Origin: Nocardioides sp. S5
GTDB lineage: Bacteria > Actinomycetota > Actinomycetes > Propionibacteriales > Nocardioidaceae
Direction: 5' to 3'
Assembly (NCBI RefSeq): GCF_017310035.1
Contig: NZ_CP022296.1
Coordinates: 186,001 to 250,000, forward strand
Length of the DNA stretch: 64,000 nucleotides
Shown: piece by piece, positions 18,844-27,480 of the stretch
Layout of the letters: every line of letters begins with the position of its first letter
Numbering within the stretch: the first letter of the stretch is position 1
Translations under genes and position numbers: made by a program
Notes under the pieces: generated by a model
Database searches by the model: none
What the model saw: only the letters and a program-made list of their open reading frames with translations
What the model was told of the DNA's origin: nothing

Positions 18844-19887
18844 ATGAACCAGCGTGTCGTCGGGGGTCGTGCGCCCACCCTCAAGGAGATCGCCGAGCGC
18901 GCCGAGGTCCACGTGTCCACGGTGTCGCGGGTTCTGCGGCAGAGTGAACCGCCCGATGGATGGTCGGAGTCGGCGCAGCGGATCAAGGACATCGCGGCGG
19001 AGCTCGGCTACCAGCCGAATCTGGCCGCGGCGAGCCTGCGCACCCGCCGCAGCATGACGATCGGCCTCGTCATGCCGCGCCTGACGGACGGCGTGATCGC
19101 GACGATGTTCGAAGGCGTCGAGATCTCCGCGCGCGCGGCCGGATACTCCGTGCTGTTGTCGAGCCCGCAGGACGACATGGATGCCCAGCGCGCAGCGATC
19201 GAGCTGCTCGCCAGCCGCCAGGTGGACGGCCTCCTGCTCAGCAGCCTGCACCGGGGGGCGGAAGGCTTCCTCGAGTCACTCAATCTCGGGCAGCTGCCGA
19301 TCGTGGTGTTCAACCGCCACGCCGATCTGGACGTGCCCTCCGTGACCTGTGACGACCGTGCTGGCGGGCGGCTCGCGGCTGAGCACTTGATCGAGCTCGG
19401 GCATCGCCGCGTCGGCATCGTCGCGGGGCCAGAGCACGCCAGCACTGCGCACGACAGGGTGGTCGGCTTCCTCGAGGCGGCCGCGAGCGCGAAGATAAAG
19501 GTCCGGCCCAAGCACATCGTGCGCAGCGGCTTCGGCGTCCAGGCGGGCATCACGGCCGGCCACGCGATGCTGCGGACGGCAGACCGACCCACCGCCGTGT
19601 TCACCGTCGACGACACGTCGTCGATCGGCATGCTCGGTGCCGCCCGCGACCTAGCGCTTTCGGTTCCCGACGACCTGTCCCTGGTCGGGTACAACGACAT
19701 TCCGATCGTGGGACAGCTCCCGACGCCGCTGACGTCGATGCGCTCGCCCGTGCTCCAGATGGGAGCGCTCGCGTTCGAGAAGCTGCTCAACCTCATCGAG
19801 GGCGGCCGCTCCGAGTCGCTGACCCTGCCGGTCGAGCTCGTGGCCCGGGCGTCGTCGGGGCCGCCTCATCGGGCCGCCCGCGTCTGA
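18844..19887 (+). CDS. LacI/GalR-family transcriptional regulator
   Basis: 347 aa from ATG 18844 with GGAGG 9 nt upstream. N-terminal LacI HTH and hinge (TLKEIAERAEVHVSTVSRVL, GYQPNLAAASLRTRRS) at residues about 12-70. Periplasmic-binding-like effector domain follows (GLVMPRLTDGVIATMFEGVE, VDGLLLSSLHRG, AVFTVDDTSSIGMLGAARDL, SLVGYNDIPIVG). Likely a repressor responding to a small metabolite. The genes that it might once have controlled downstream are decayed, so its present target is unclear. Confidence 0.9.
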   Translation: MNQRVVGGRAPTLKEIAERAEVHVSTVSRVLRQSEPPDGWSESAQRIKDIAAELGYQPNLAAASLRTRRSMTIGLVMPRLTDGVIATMFEGVEISARAAGYSVLLSSPQDDMDAQRAAIELLASRQVDGLLLSSLHRGAEGFLESLNLGQLPIVVFNRHADLDVPSVTCDDRAGGRLAAEHLIELGHRRVGIVAGPEHASTAHDRVVGFLEAAASAKIKVRPKHIVRSGFGVQAGITAGHAMLRTADRPTAVFTVDDTSSIGMLGAARDLALSVPDDLSLVGYNDIPIVGQLPTPLTSMRSPVLQMGALAFEKLLNLIEGGRSESLTLPVELVARASSGPPHRAARV

Positions 19888-20100
19888 GTACTCGGCGTAC
19901 GAGAAGAAGCCTCGGCCGGACTTGTGGCCGAGGTCCTGCGCCTTGACCATGCGCAGCAGCAAGGCGGGCGCCGCGGTCTCCAACCCGACGATCCCGTCGA
20001 GGCGAGCCATGATCTCGAGCTCCGCGGACGCCTGTTCCGTGACGGCCTCGAGGGACAGGTCGCGATCTTCGAGCTGGTGGAGTTCATGGGGGTAGCGCAA
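19885..20100 (-). pseudogene. 3-hydroxyacyl-CoA dehydrogenase remnant
   Basis: Minus-strand frame with GIVGLETAAPALLLRMV and LGHKSGRGFFSYAEYSDAGG. The LGxKSGRGF block is the C-terminal signature of 3-hydroxybutyryl/3-hydroxyacyl-CoA dehydrogenases. There is no NAD-binding N-terminal domain nearby, and the 3' end runs into the convergent LacI gene. Boundaries are approximate. Dead gene. Confidence 0.5.
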
Positions 20101-20244
20101 GTGCCCCAACGCACGATCATGCAGGTCCCGGGTGAGCTTCGGCTTGTGGGACGCCCGCATCTGGTTGTTCCGGATTGCGCGGTCGCTGGGCTGGTTTTCT
20201 ACAGCTCAAAAGCAGACACCCGAGGTGAGCGTTAGGGCCGCGAT

Positions 20245-20368
20245 TGCGCCCGTCGAGAAGTCGAACCGCGCCCTCGACCACGATGGGTGCGGTGACGGCG
20301 TAGATATCGCGGCCTTCGCTGCTGATGCGCCGGGTGCCCCAGCGACGGGGTACGACGACGTCCACGCT
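20245..20368 (-). pseudogene. Saccharopine-dehydrogenase-like C-terminal remnant
   Basis: About 41 codons reading RRWGTRRISSEGRDIYAVTA and PIVVEGAVRLLDG, resembling the C-terminal part of saccharopine-dehydrogenase-like/trans-acting enoyl reductase proteins. No upstream or downstream continuation. Weak assignment from a short segment. Confidence 0.35.
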
Positions 20369-20399
20369 GAACAACTGCTGTGTCGAGCGTCCGTGGTCG

Positions 20400-20550
20400 T
20401 CGGCCGCGAGCGGTGGCGGAGTCGCGGGAGCCGCCCGAGCAGCAGTCCGAGCACCATGGCGGCGAGGACCCAGACCGGTAGGAGCCGGTCGAGCGTGGAG
20501 AGCTACTGGAGGACGGCGGCGGCCGCACGCTCGCCGACCGTGTCGCTCAT
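20400..20550 (-). pseudogene. ACR3 arsenite transporter N-terminal remnant with stop codon
   Basis: From ATG 20550 the frame reads MSDTVGERAAAAVLQ, then TAG, then LSTLDRLLPVWVLAAMVLGL, LLGRL. This resembles the first transmembrane helix of ACR3-type arsenite efflux proteins. The in-frame TAG at codon 16 and the loss of homology after about 20400 show decay. A rhodanese remnant, often found in arsenic clusters, lies 2.7 kb away. Confidence 0.5.
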
Positions 20551-20602
20551 GCCTGCCCCGAGATACTCACGTCTCGATGCTGTCACCTCGCCGCGGGCGT
20601 GC

Positions 20603-21034
20603 TCACGCCCAGGCGTGCACGAACCCCGCCAGCGGCACCGCGAACCCGCCGATCTCCCCGACGATCAGCGCGCCCATGAACCAGCCGAGCGCCGGGGCCG
20701 CCTGCCGGAACTGGTTGTCGGTGTCGCGCCTCATGCCGTGCCACTGGTACCACGCGATCGCGGCCGCGAAGAACGCCATCTGCACCGGCGCCGCGGTGAG
20801 GTCGACCGAGGTCGGCCAGTCGCTCAACTCGACGAAAACCGCGATCAGCGCGATGGCGAAGGAGTACAGCATGGCCGACCGGTGGGCGATGTCGGTGTAG
20901 GGGTGGGCGACCGCCTCCGGCGACCGCAACATCTGGGCGGTACTTGAGCACGCCCAAGCCGAGCGCCCACAAAAGACCAACCCGCCGGCCAGCAGCAAGA
21001 TCCGGGTCTCGGTCGCCAGGGCGGCCACCATCAT
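20603..21034 (-). CDS. Integral membrane protein of unknown function, possible internal frame errors
   Basis: 143 aa from ATG 21034, which overlaps the nitrilase stop (ATGA). Four hydrophobic segments: residues about 7-20, 52-70 (SAMLYSFAIALIAVFVEL), 79-96 and 117-140 (LGWFMGALIVGEIGGFAVPL). Between about 20935 and 20990 the chosen frame reads CGRSAWACSST, unlike membrane protein, whereas another frame reads GLLWALGLGVLKYRP, a far better helix. Two compensating indels are therefore possible. Operon partner of the nitrilase-type gene. Function unknown. Confidence 0.55.
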   Translation of the reverse strand: MMVAALATETRILLLAGGLVFCGRSAWACSSTAQMLRSPEAVAHPYTDIAHRSAMLYSFAIALIAVFVELSDWPTSVDLTAAPVQMAFFAAAIAWYQWHGMRRDTDNQFRQAAPALGWFMGALIVGEIGGFAVPLAGFVHAWA

Positions 21035-22116
21035 CGGACCCGTTCCGACGGCGCCTCGACCCACGCGCTCGACCCGGTCGACGCGCTGCGCGCGGCCGCG
21101 AGGCCGGCCTCACGGCCGGTGCGCCGGTAGTAGCGCTTGGCGCAGAGGTTCTGGTGGTGCCAGTAGGCGCGCAGCGCCAACGGCAGTTTCGGGGTCCAGA
21201 AGGTGTCCTCCAGCGGCACGACCGGCTCCCGCGCGCCGAGCTCGATGTCGGCGACGACCACGCCGGGGCCCTCGGCGGTGCTCCGGGAGACCAGGACACG
21301 CCCCTCGGCGTCGACGATCTGCGTCGCGCCGACGTACTCGGTGTCGTACGGCGCGGTCACCGGCACGCCGGGCACGAGCATGAAGTCGGTACGGAACTGC
21401 CCGCAGTGCGACGCCTGCAGCACCGGCGTCCCGATCCGGCGGGCAAACTCCGAGGGCGCGTTCTCCGACAGGTAGCGGTTGTACTGGGTCAGCGGACCGA
21501 AGGTCCGGTCGACCAGGCCGCCCCAGTTGCTCGGCAGGGTCCACCAGTGCGTGCCGGTCATCATCACCTCGACCCGGCCGAGCAGGCGGCGGACGGTCTG
21601 GGTGCGGATCAGCTCCCAGCAGACTGCCGCACCCATCCGGCCGATGCTGGTCTCGCAGGCGCCGTCGTCGTGACCGGCCTCGTAGAAGGCGTTCTCCCAC
21701 ATCGTGGGCAGGTCCTTGTCGTGCAGGTGGGTCCGGCCGTCGGGCTCGACCAGGTGGTAGCGGTTGTAGACCGCCTCGCCATCGGCGATCAGCATCGACC
21801 CGCCGATGTGGCAGCCGTGCCGCTTCGCGACCGCCCGGAGCATCTCGACGGCCGGGTTCTCCGGCGGCAGGACGCTGCGGTGCACCTCGGCACGGAACGG
21901 CAGCGGGGAGGTGGCGAACTCAGGCACCGCGATCAGCCTTGCCCCCTTGCCGGCGGCCTCGTCGATCATCGCCTCGAGCCGGCGCAGGTTCTCCGCCACG
22001 TCGCCGACGACGCCCTGCAGCTGCACGGCGGCAGCCCGGATCGTCCGCGGGCCGGCGGGCTGGCCCGCTCCGGTGCCGGCCGGGGTGATCGGGTCAGTCG
22101 CGCTGAGGTCGTCCAT
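21031..22116 (-). CDS. Carbon-nitrogen hydrolase (nitrilase superfamily)
   Basis: 361 aa. The nitrilase fold with the full Glu-Lys-Cys triad: Glu in AVPEFATSPLPF, Lys in LHDKDLPTMWENAF and Cys in GAAVCWELIRTQ. Such enzymes hydrolyse nitriles, amides or carbamoyl groups. The long WHHQNLCAKRYYRRTG tail suggests a subgroup I cannot name. Substrate unknown. The downstream membrane gene overlaps by 4 nt, and an AraC-type regulator gene is divergent 204 bp upstream, so this looks like a small regulated catabolic unit. Confidence 0.88.
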   Translation of the reverse strand: MDDLSATDPITPAGTGAGQPAGPRTIRAAAVQLQGVVGDVAENLRRLEAMIDEAAGKGARLIAVPEFATSPLPFRAEVHRSVLPPENPAVEMLRAVAKRHGCHIGGSMLIADGEAVYNRYHLVEPDGRTHLHDKDLPTMWENAFYEAGHDDGACETSIGRMGAAVCWELIRTQTVRRLLGRVEVMMTGTHWWTLPSNWGGLVDRTFGPLTQYNRYLSENAPSEFARRIGTPVLQASHCGQFRTDFMLVPGVPVTAPYDTEYVGATQIVDAEGRVLVSRSTAEGPGVVVADIELGAREPVVPLEDTFWTPKLPLALRAYWHHQNLCAKRYYRRTGREAGLAAARSASTGSSAWVEAPSERVR

Positions 22117-22320
22117 CGAAGTCTCCTACAGGTCTCGGGTGCGCCGACCCCCACGCTAGGCCACCTCGGCGGGCGCGATCCGGCGTTTCCCGCAGGGGCA
22201 TCCGGCGATCCGCGCCCGCGCGCTCCGGGGCGCGCGTGAGCACATTCGGATAACGTCAAGGGCATCGCAGGGTGATCCCCGGGTGACCGGGGCCGTTCGA
22301 GGGAAGTGGTTGCGAGGAAG

Positions 22321-23248
22321 ATGAAGCAGTTCGTCGTGGACGGCGCCGACGCCCTTGAGCAGGCCTGCAGCGAGAGCTTCGTCCCGCTCCGGGTCAATGC
22401 CGCCGCCACGTCGCTGCGCGGCGAGCTTCTCCACGCGCAGATCACGCCCGGGGTCGGCATGGCCCGGGGCACCTGCGGTCGCTCCGAGCTGGTGCGGACC
22501 CCGCGGTTGGTCGCCGAGCAGCCGCGGGAGGACGTCCTGCTATCGCTCTTCACCCACGGCCGCGGAGAGATCCGGCAGTCCGGCCGAGCCGCCGTCCTCG
22601 GCAGCGGAGCCGGAGCGCTGTACGACGCGGCGCGTCCCTACACGTTGAGCTTCCCCGGGCCGATGAGCCAGCTGGTGCTCCAGGTGCCCCCGCAGGTCGC
22701 TGGGCCTGCGTGACCAGGTCATCGACCAGGTCGTCGCGCGGCCCCTCGCCATCGACGACAACCGGCCGCTCCGGGTCCTGCGCTCGGTGCTCGAGGCCGG
22801 GACCGAGCAGTCGGCCGACCCCAGGGACGGCGAGTCGCTGGCCGACGTCGCGGTGACGCTGGTCCGCTCGGTGATCCTGGCGGCCGACCCGGCGGGCAAC
22901 GAGCGAGAGCTCAGCCGAGACGTCCAGCGAGAGCTGATGCTGGACTTCCTCCGGTCCCACCACGCCGACCCGGGGCTGACGCCTGCAGAGGTGGCGGCGG
23001 CCCACCGGGTCTCGCTGCGCTACCTGCAGGCGCTCTTCGCCGAGGTGGGCCTCTCGCCGGCGGCCTACCTGCGTGGCTACCGCCTCGGCCGCGCCCGCGA
23101 GCTGCTCCGGGGCGGGTCCACGGTCTCGTCCGCCGCGTCCCGGTGCGGCTTCCTCGACGTGGGCACCTTCACCCGCGGCTACCGCCGCCAGCACGGCTAC
23201 CCGCCCTCGGAGGAGCGGGCGCGGTCGGCGATCGGTCCCCGGCGGTAG
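22321..23248 (+). pseudogene. AraC-family regulator, frameshifted
   Basis: ATG 22321 follows GAGGAAG. The N-terminal AraC sensor-like domain (FVPLRVNAAATSLRGELLHA, PTLSFPGPMSQLVLQVP-like region) is in one frame until 22713. The rest, from LGLRDQVIDQVVARPLAID to the AraC HTH (HRVSLRYLQALFAEVGLSPA, AASRCGFLDVGTFTRGYRR), is in the +1 frame. The switch falls at a run of five Cs (22687-22691); removing one C restores VPRRSLGLRDQ. It is either a real one-base mutation or a sequencing error. Divergent from the nitrilase gene, its probable target. Confidence 0.8.
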
Positions 23249-23288
23249 GGTAGCCGTCAGTGTCAGGGTGAGGCTCGCCATCCCCACC

Positions 23289-23569
23289 GTGAGCATCAAC
23301 GGCGTGCCCGACCCGCTCCTGGAGGGGTTGGTTGGCCGTGCTTGACGTGCTCGAGCCCGTCGAGTGGGCGCACGGGCGAATAGAGGGGGCCATCCACGTC
23401 CGGCTGATGGAGCTGCCGCAGCGCCTCGGCGAGCTGCCCGCCCGGCAGACGCTGGCGGTCTGCGAGGCCGGCGGCCGCTCTGCAGGCCGCCGGCTACCTC
23501 GTGCAGCAGGAGGGCGAGTGGCTCGACGGATTGAGCTACGGCTTGCTCGCCGAGGAGTGGCGAGCCTGA
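23289..23569 (+). pseudogene. Rhodanese-like domain protein, frameshifted
   Basis: Starts GTG SINGVPDPLLEGLV, shifts frame near 23330 to LDVLEPVEWAHGRIEGAIHV, RLMELPQRLGELPARQTLAV, CEAGGRS with the active-loop Cys, then shifts again near 23480 to AAGYLVQQEGEWLDGL and stop. These are the landmarks of a single-domain rhodanese (thiosulfate:cyanide sulfurtransferase type). At least two frameshifts and a shortened C-terminus make it inactive. Confidence 0.7.
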
Positions 23570-24032
23570 GCCGCCAGCAGACGAACCGAGCGAAGCCCGC
23601 GGTGCCCGATCGCCATGAAAGCTGCCGCTAAGCCGACGGGGAACAACACGGTCCAGCGCCTCGGCCTCGCACATCGTCCCGGTGACCAATCCGCTATCGG
23701 AACGAACGAGGCCTTCGGCCAGCAGGCACTTGACCGATGGTCGGGATTGCGCCGAGCAAGCTCTTTGAGCTCGACCCATCTGGCACGTATCTGGCACGAC
23801 ATATAACCCAAACAGCCTCTGACACCGCATCTTCGCAGGTCAGAGGCTGTTTGGTACTGGCGGGCTACGGAAGAAAGTCCGAACGTGCAGGTCAGGCGCT
23901 ACTTCGCGTAGGCCCGGCTAGGTGTTTCCCCGCGGCCTCGGACGAGTTTCCCCGCGGCCGACCCTGCTACGCGCGGCCAGTGCCTCAGCGGGCCTTGCCG
24001 TATCGCGGGCTCCTGTGTCGGCGACGAGCGCG
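23570..24032. other. Intergenic tract without a gene
   Basis: About 460 bp between the rhodanese remnant and the zinc-ribbon gene. No convincing coding frame. It contains a direct repeat ATCTGGCACG (about 23779-23799) next to a long perfect inverted repeat, listed separately. Confidence 0.4.
23808..23854. terminator. 16-bp perfect inverted repeat, strong hairpin
   Basis: Arms CCAAACAGCCTCTGAC (23808-23823) and GTCAGAGGCTGTTTGG (23839-23854) with a 15-nt loop. It could be a bidirectional terminator for the zinc-ribbon gene. Its low GC compared with the surroundings and the adjacent direct repeat also fit a mobile-element boundary. Confidence 0.5.
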
Positions 24033-24626
24033 TCAGTTGATAGACCGGATGTGCTGGATGATGCCTTGCTGGTGGATCGCGCTGAGGCCGACTGTGTCGC
24101 CGATGTACGCGAGGTCCGTGATGTGGGGCTCTGGGTTGGGTTGAGTGTCGGCCAGGTGGATACCTAGGACTGCGACGAGACCAAAGAAGTCCTCGCGCAT
24201 ATCGCCGACGAGGAGCCCCCGGGCGGGTTCGATGTAGGGCGTACAGCCGTGCTCGACGAACCAGTCGAGGTCGCGGGCCGCATGGGCGGCGGAGTACTCC
24301 GGACTGATGCCGAAGCATCCTGAGGCCAGATCACCGACGAGGGCGAGCACGCCGTTGCCGGGCGAGATCCTGCGAAGCATGTACGCCATTGACGCACGGA
24401 GGGCGACACCAAGTTGCTCCTCATGGCGCGATTGTGCGGCCGTGAGCACCTCGGGCCGGGCAGCGAACCCGCAGGAGGAGCAGACCCACTGAACGGGCCG
24501 TTTGCCCAACGGGATGAGCGGAACGAACACCACAGTGATGTAGGCGCGTTGCTGGTACGCCAAGAACTGGGAGACGGTATTGCAGTTCGGGCAGAACGCT
24601 TGTGTTGAGAGTGCCTGCTCGCTCAT
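24033..24626 (-). CDS. Zinc-ribbon protein of unknown function
   Basis: 197 aa from ATG 24626. Two CxxC pairs near the N-terminus, CPNC (residues 12-15) and CSSC (about 49-52), form a probable zinc ribbon, separated by a hydrophobic strand-rich stretch (AYITVVFVPLIPLGKRPVQW). This pattern is seen in small zinc-ribbon proteins. The C-terminal 140 residues (YMLRRISPGNGVLALVGDLA, DLDWFVEHGCTPYI) are not recognised. No operon partner. Confidence 0.65.
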   Translation of the reverse strand: MSEQALSTQAFCPNCNTVSQFLAYQQRAYITVVFVPLIPLGKRPVQWVCSSCGFAARPEVLTAAQSRHEEQLGVALRASMAYMLRRISPGNGVLALVGDLASGCFGISPEYSAAHAARDLDWFVEHGCTPYIEPARGLLVGDMREDFFGLVAVLGIHLADTQPNPEPHITDLAYIGDTVGLSAIHQQGIIQHIRSIN

Positions 24627-24755
24627 CGCCTGCCCCCGGTTCGATCGACGTACAGAGCCTAGGGCTCGGGTTGGGATGTGTCAGGGCAATGTCGTCCCGA
24701 CTGAGGGCGGCGTCCCGCGTGGGAACTGGTCCGCCCGTTCACTTCGACAGGCTGA

Positions 24756-25256
24756 CTATCCCAGTACGAGCGTGAGGCTGAGGGCTTCGTCACGGGTGAA
24801 CTGGTAGTCCGGCCGCATGCCGACCGAGATGGAGTAGATGTTGCCGCCCTCCGGGATGTCTTCGACCTTGAACGGGAACTTGCATCCCTCGGTCACGCCG
24901 TTCGCCGATCCGCCGCCGAGCATCTCGAAACCGTCGACGGTGAGTTCGCCGTCGCCGATGGACCCAACGCCGACTGCTTCACCCTTGGAGTCGAGGACGG
25001 TCACCTGTGCTCCGGCTGCAATGTCGCCGTAGCCGGGGTTGGTGGTGCACTCATCGCCCACGTTGAGGTCGTCCATGAAGTTGAGGTCGATCCCGTCGCG
25101 GTCGACTACCTTGATGGCGCCGACCACAGTGAAGGTCTCAGGCTCGGCTGCCTGAGTCTCGCTGGCGTTCGTGGGTTCGTTGTCAGAAGCGCACCCAGTG
25201 AGGGTGCCGACGGCGACTAGGGCAGCGAGGGCGATGAATGGTCTAGGCACACCCAA
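24756..25256 (-). CDS. Putative secreted lipoprotein
   Basis: 166 aa. Signal peptide with lipobox LTGC (Cys22) after a hydrophobic core FIALAALVAVGTL, then an Asn/Glu/Thr-rich linker and a compact domain of about 120 residues (FTVVGAIKVVDRDGIDLNFM, DDLNVGDECTTNPGYGDIAA, CKFPFKVEDIPEGGNIYSIS). Two Cys residues may form a disulfide. Anchored to the outer face of the membrane. Family not identified. Confidence 0.75.
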   Translation of the reverse strand: MGVPRPFIALAALVAVGTLTGCASDNEPTNASETQAAEPETFTVVGAIKVVDRDGIDLNFMDDLNVGDECTTNPGYGDIAAGAQVTVLDSKGEAVGVGSIGDGELTVDGFEMLGGGSANGVTEGCKFPFKVEDIPEGGNIYSISVGMRPDYQFTRDEALSLTLVLG

Positions 25257-25581
25257 TCATCGCTTCCACGAGGAACCGTGTCCCGCGATTCCAGTCACGG
25301 ACTGGGATCGTCGCCGCCACTTCCCAGCCGCGAGCGGTCGTTCTACTGTCGACGTCGGGTGTTCCGGTCCGTTGTGTCAGGCGGACCGGCCTCCCGGCAG
25401 TGGTTGCGAGGACCGGTTGCAGGGCTCTCGCATCAGCCTGTGTGGTCCGGTGGGCGGGTGACAGGCTCACCGTGCCGACCTTGATGGCCCGAGCCGTTGT
25501 GACAGGCGGCTCGGGCCACCGTCACCAGCGGCTGGCGCGCGTTCGGGTGCGGTGTCGGAGCCGCTGCCTACGGTCAACTCC
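25257..25581. other. Intergenic region, no gene seen
   Basis: About 325 bp between divergent genes. The frames here lack coding character and no clear regulatory motif was identified. Confidence 0.35.
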
Positions 25582-25800
25582 ATGGAGCGGAGCGAGAGCG
25601 ACGAGTGGGTTGCAGCGGTGGTCGACGCACTGCGGCCTCGGCTCCTCGCACAGGCAAGGGTGTGCCATCGCCTCCGTCTCGCCGCCGTCCCTTCTCAGGA
25701 AGCGGCAGAGCGGCTCACGATTGACGTGCTGGCCCGGCTACGAGCCTCAGCGGGTAGCGAGACCGGGCGCGGACCCTCCGCTGACGGTGCCGAGATCTAG
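25582..25800 (+). CDS. Small hypothetical protein, 72 aa
   Basis: ATG 25582 (MERSESDEWVAAVVDALRPR), all helical and charged (LLAQARVCHRLRLAAVPSQE, AAERLTIDVLARLRAS). A GTG at 25552 would add ten residues. Third-position GC is high, supporting coding. It is followed 10 nt later by another small gene, suggesting a pair. No family recognised. Confidence 0.5.
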   Translation: MERSESDEWVAAVVDALRPRLLAQARVCHRLRLAAVPSQEAAERLTIDVLARLRASAGSETGRGPSADGAEI

Positions 25801-25810
25801 CCTCGGCAAC

Positions 25811-26167
25811 ATGGCGGGAGGGATGAGCGCGGAAGGCGATGAGAGCCTCGCTCAGCGCGTGGCCAACACGCGCGCCCGGCAGGCAGGGGACGCCGCCACG
25901 CGCTCGATCACGGCGCACTCAACGGCAGGATTCCACCCGCCCCAGCCAGCCCAGCCACCTCAGCCCCTCGCGCCTGTACCGCCACAGGCGCCCACGGTGA
26001 AGCACTGCTGGTACCTCGGCCCGTACGGCCGCCAGGCGGCGCTCCTGGTGCGTTGGCGACATGTCGGCGACGGTTACGACGGCCAAATCCTCGTACCCGC
26101 CCCAGACGAGGGCGGGTGGGCGATCGTGGAGATGTGGGTCGAGTCGAACATGCTGGCTCCGGCTTGA
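25811..26167 (+). CDS. Small hypothetical protein with Pro-rich linker
   Basis: 118 aa from ATG 25811, or 114 aa from ATG 25823. The N-terminus is helical (ESLAQRVANTRARQAGDAAT), the middle a Pro/Gln-rich linker (HPPQPAQPPQPLAPVPPQAP), and the C-terminus a strand-rich segment (CWYLGPYGRQAALLVRWRHV, WAIVEMWVESNMLAPA). Converges with the AlbA_2 gene, whose stop is 15 nt away. Same small unit as 25582-25800. Function unknown. Confidence 0.5.
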   Translation: MAGGMSAEGDESLAQRVANTRARQAGDAATRSITAHSTAGFHPPQPAQPPQPLAPVPPQAPTVKHCWYLGPYGRQAALLVRWRHVGDGYDGQILVPAPDEGGWAIVEMWVESNMLAPA

Positions 26168-26181
26168 CCCGGTTGTCTGGT

Positions 26182-27480
26182 TCAGGAGTCGGGGCTTGAA
26201 GGCTGGGGCCAGCCGAACTCGTGGGGTGAGATGCCGAATTGCTGGCACATGTCGGCTGTGAGCGTCCGCGCGACCTCGGCACGATCTTCGGGTGTCCCCA
26301 TGGGTGGCACTGCAAGGTCGACTGGGATGAAGTTTCGGAGTTCTCGTGACCAGTCTGGCTGGCTGGGGCCGAACGTGATGCTGCCGCTCCGTTCGGGCAT
26401 GAGGAACGCATACGGCTTGTCGTCGCCGCGTGCGAGGTTCATTCGGATGAGGAACTGGCCTTGTAGGTTGAGTCGTTCGGAGAGTGCGTGGATCAGGTTG
26501 GTGAGGTCGACGGCCATCGCGCTAACACCCCAGTCAGTGATGGGGTTGCGGTCTGGGATGTCTTCGCGCTGGTGGTAGCCGCCTGTGCGAAGTGCGAGCA
26601 CGATTGAGCCGTCGTGGTGGAGTTCGACGTATGAGTCCTTGACCTGCTTGCTGGGTTCGACGGCGGTGCGGGTCATCACCCAACGTCGAAGTCCGGGGCG
26701 CGGGTTGAGAACACCTTCGGTCATCTGTTCCACGACGGCGTGCGGGCGGACACCCTCCGGCAGAACGAAAGGTCGCTTCTTCGCGGCTGTCTGCGCGATG
26801 GTCGTGGCGTCTTCGCGGCTGAGCGGTGTCATCGTCTGAGCCGGGATTGTGGGGCGTGCGGTGGCGACGATCCAGCATCCACTGGTCAGGTCGAGGTGCT
26901 GGAGGGCGTACGTCTCCATGCGGGAGAGCGTTTCCTCATCGGCGTCCCGGCGGGCGAACCGGTCCCGGTATGCGCGTTCGAGGTCGAACTCACGCATCCA
27001 TTCGGTCTGTGTGCCGCGGCGGTAGGGGAACGCGCACGCAGTGTCCTTGCCGACCATGTGAGGTGCATCAGGGCTGGCTGGGACATGGATCGCGAGTACG
27101 CCTTGCGATTCCTCGTCTGTGAGTGGCTCGAACACGAGGCCGGGCACTGGCGGGTGGAGTCTCGTGGGCAGCCACGAGCGCATTCGTCGTTCGATGGCGT
27201 CCGTGACTTCGAAGGGCTGCACCTCCGATGCGCGACCCGTGGTGCGGTCCTCGGCGACCCCGATGACGATGATGCCACCGCGGGAGTTGGCGAACGCTGC
27301 CACGTCCTTCGCGAACTCGTCCTTGCCCTTGTCACCCTTAGGCACGTACGGGTCGGAGCCCTTCCAGTCCAGGTTCTCCGTTTCACGGACGCCCTCGGCT
27401 ACGGCACGCTCAACCATCCCGAGGTCGAGGACGCCGGTCTCTCCAAGTGCCTCGTGGATGGCGCTGTTCGTGATGCTCAC
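26182..27480 (-). CDS. AlbA_2 (Schlafen-like) domain protein coupled to type III R-M genes
   Basis: 432 aa from GTG 27480, whose GTGA overlaps the stop of the Res gene; the longer frame upstream lies inside Res. The N-terminal AlbA_2/Schlafen-type domain (residues about 20-130) has ETENLDWKGSDPY and the RGGIIVIGVAED strand, the usual E...(L/D)xxK and GG-I-IGV signatures. The remaining 300 residues are not recognised. AlbA_2 proteins include ATP-dependent regulators and Schlafen-like nucleases found in some defence loci. Tight coupling to Mod and Res suggests a role in the same restriction system, for example as accessory effector or regulator. The role is inference; catalytic activity cannot be judged from sequence alone. 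Confidence 0.75.
   Translation of the reverse strand: MSITNSAIHEALGETGVLDLGMVERAVAEGVRETENLDWKGSDPYVPKGDKGKDEFAKDVAAFANSRGGIIVIGVAEDRTTGRASEVQPFEVTDAIERRMRSWLPTRLHPPVPGLVFEPLTDEESQGVLAIHVPASPDAPHMVGKDTACAFPYRRGTQTEWMREFDLERAYRDRFARRDADEETLSRMETYALQHLDLTSGCWIVATARPTIPAQTMTPLSREDATTIAQTAAKKRPFVLPEGVRPHAVVEQMTEGVLNPRPGLRRWVMTRTAVEPSKQVKDSYVELHHDGSIVLALRTGGYHQREDIPDRNPITDWGVSAMAVDLTNLIHALSERLNLQGQFLIRMNLARGDDKPYAFLMPERSGSITFGPSQPDWSRELRNFIPVDLAVPPMGTPEDRAEVARTLTADMCQQFGISPHEFGWPQPSSPDS

Noticed and set aside
23899..24318. A 139-codon minus-strand frame overlapping the zinc-ribbon gene
   Set aside because: Arg/Pro-rich shadow in another frame of the zinc-ribbon gene.
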